Origin: Lachnospiraceae bacterium
Lineage (GTDB): Bacteria; Bacillota; Clostridia; Lachnospirales; Lachnospiraceae
DNA length: 5,168 nucleotides
NCBI GenBank assembly: GCA_021200345.1
Contig: JAJQGR010000063.1
Location: 1 to 5,168 of the forward strand
Direction: 5' to 3'
Each line of letters begins with the position of its first letter. The first letter of the stretch is position 1. A program made the position numbers and the translations under genes. Positions 5,127 through 5,168 of the stretch are shown piece after piece. The notes below the pieces were generated by a model, which worked only from the letters and a program-made list of their open reading frames with translations, searched no databases and had not been told where the DNA came from.

Positions 5127-5141
5127 TGAACGGCACGTTCA
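5127..5141. other. Perfect 6-bp hairpin in the block upstream of nrdD
   Basis: TGAACG (5127-5132) and CGTTCA (5136-5141) form a perfect stem around GCA. A run of seven T lies 20 bases further right (5161-5167), too far for a standard terminator. It may belong to a structured RNA or to a neighbouring gene cut by the window edge. Confidence 0.3.
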
Positions 5142-5168
5142 TTAAACTGAAAATACGAGGTTTTTTTC

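Larger units (their letters stand above)
4861..5168. other. nrdD upstream region without a gene
   Basis: This stretch holds the nrdD leader (with a 4-bp-stem hairpin, GCCG 4926-4929 and CGGC 4937-4940), the probable promoter, two NrdR boxes and, further out, a GC-richer block (about 5100-5140) of unknown role. A plus-strand promoter-like pair lies at 5047-5076. Short frames run in both directions at the right edge, but none has a start with a Shine-Dalgarno site, so no gene is called there. Confidence 0.6.

Noticed and set aside
5044..5142. Minus-strand 32-codon frame upstream of nrdD
   Set aside because: No Shine-Dalgarno site before its ATG, and it has no recognisable motif; the frame is open by chance in a short stretch.

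Overview
The window looks like a chromosomal segment from a low-to-moderate GC anaerobic Firmicute, most likely a Clostridia/Lachnospiraceae-type bacterium. The basis is a class III (oxygen-sensitive) ribonucleotide reductase, Gram-positive style Shine-Dalgarno sites (GGAGG, AGGAAGGG), and a DUF2975 membrane protein next to a YozG-type helix-turn-helix regulator. The taxonomic call is inference from protein style. All convincing complete genes lie on the minus strand, so transcription runs from high to low coordinates.

Right part (2683-5168): a complete nrdD gene with all expected active-site, zinc and glycyl-radical motifs. Its upstream region holds two 16-bp sites matching the NrdR box, 32 bp apart centre to centre. 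The proximal one abuts a plausible promoter, so NrdR repression is the best-supported regulatory reading. nrdD is followed by a strong rho-independent terminator (2584-2620). No nrdG activase gene lies directly downstream.

Middle (2326-2682): a 357-bp non-coding stretch with the nrdD terminator, a 17-bp exact direct repeat flanking it, a weak hairpin, and a near-consensus sigma-A promoter (TTGACA, 17 bp, TATGAT) reading left.

Left part (59-2325): a probable operon from that promoter. It encodes a four-TM DUF2975 protein, a 73-aa Xre/Cro YozG-like regulator, a 293-aa single-TM protein with a large extracytoplasmic part, and a 159-aa protein with an N-terminal membrane or signal segment. The first two form a widespread regulator/membrane-protein pair, like B. 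subtilis yoaS-yozG. The last two are unrecognised and give the locus an envelope-facing character. Two near-identical 24-bp stop/start junctions (533-556 and 1581-1604) occur in this operon. At one of them the coupled ATG is followed two codons later by an in-frame amber stop.

Far left (1-58): the first bases on the plus strand encode a 17-residue stretch resembling the N terminus of P27-type phage terminase small subunits. The resemblance stops where the antisense 159-aa gene begins, which suggests a recombination junction or gene remnant. No tRNA, rRNA, CRISPR array or complete insertion sequence was seen.
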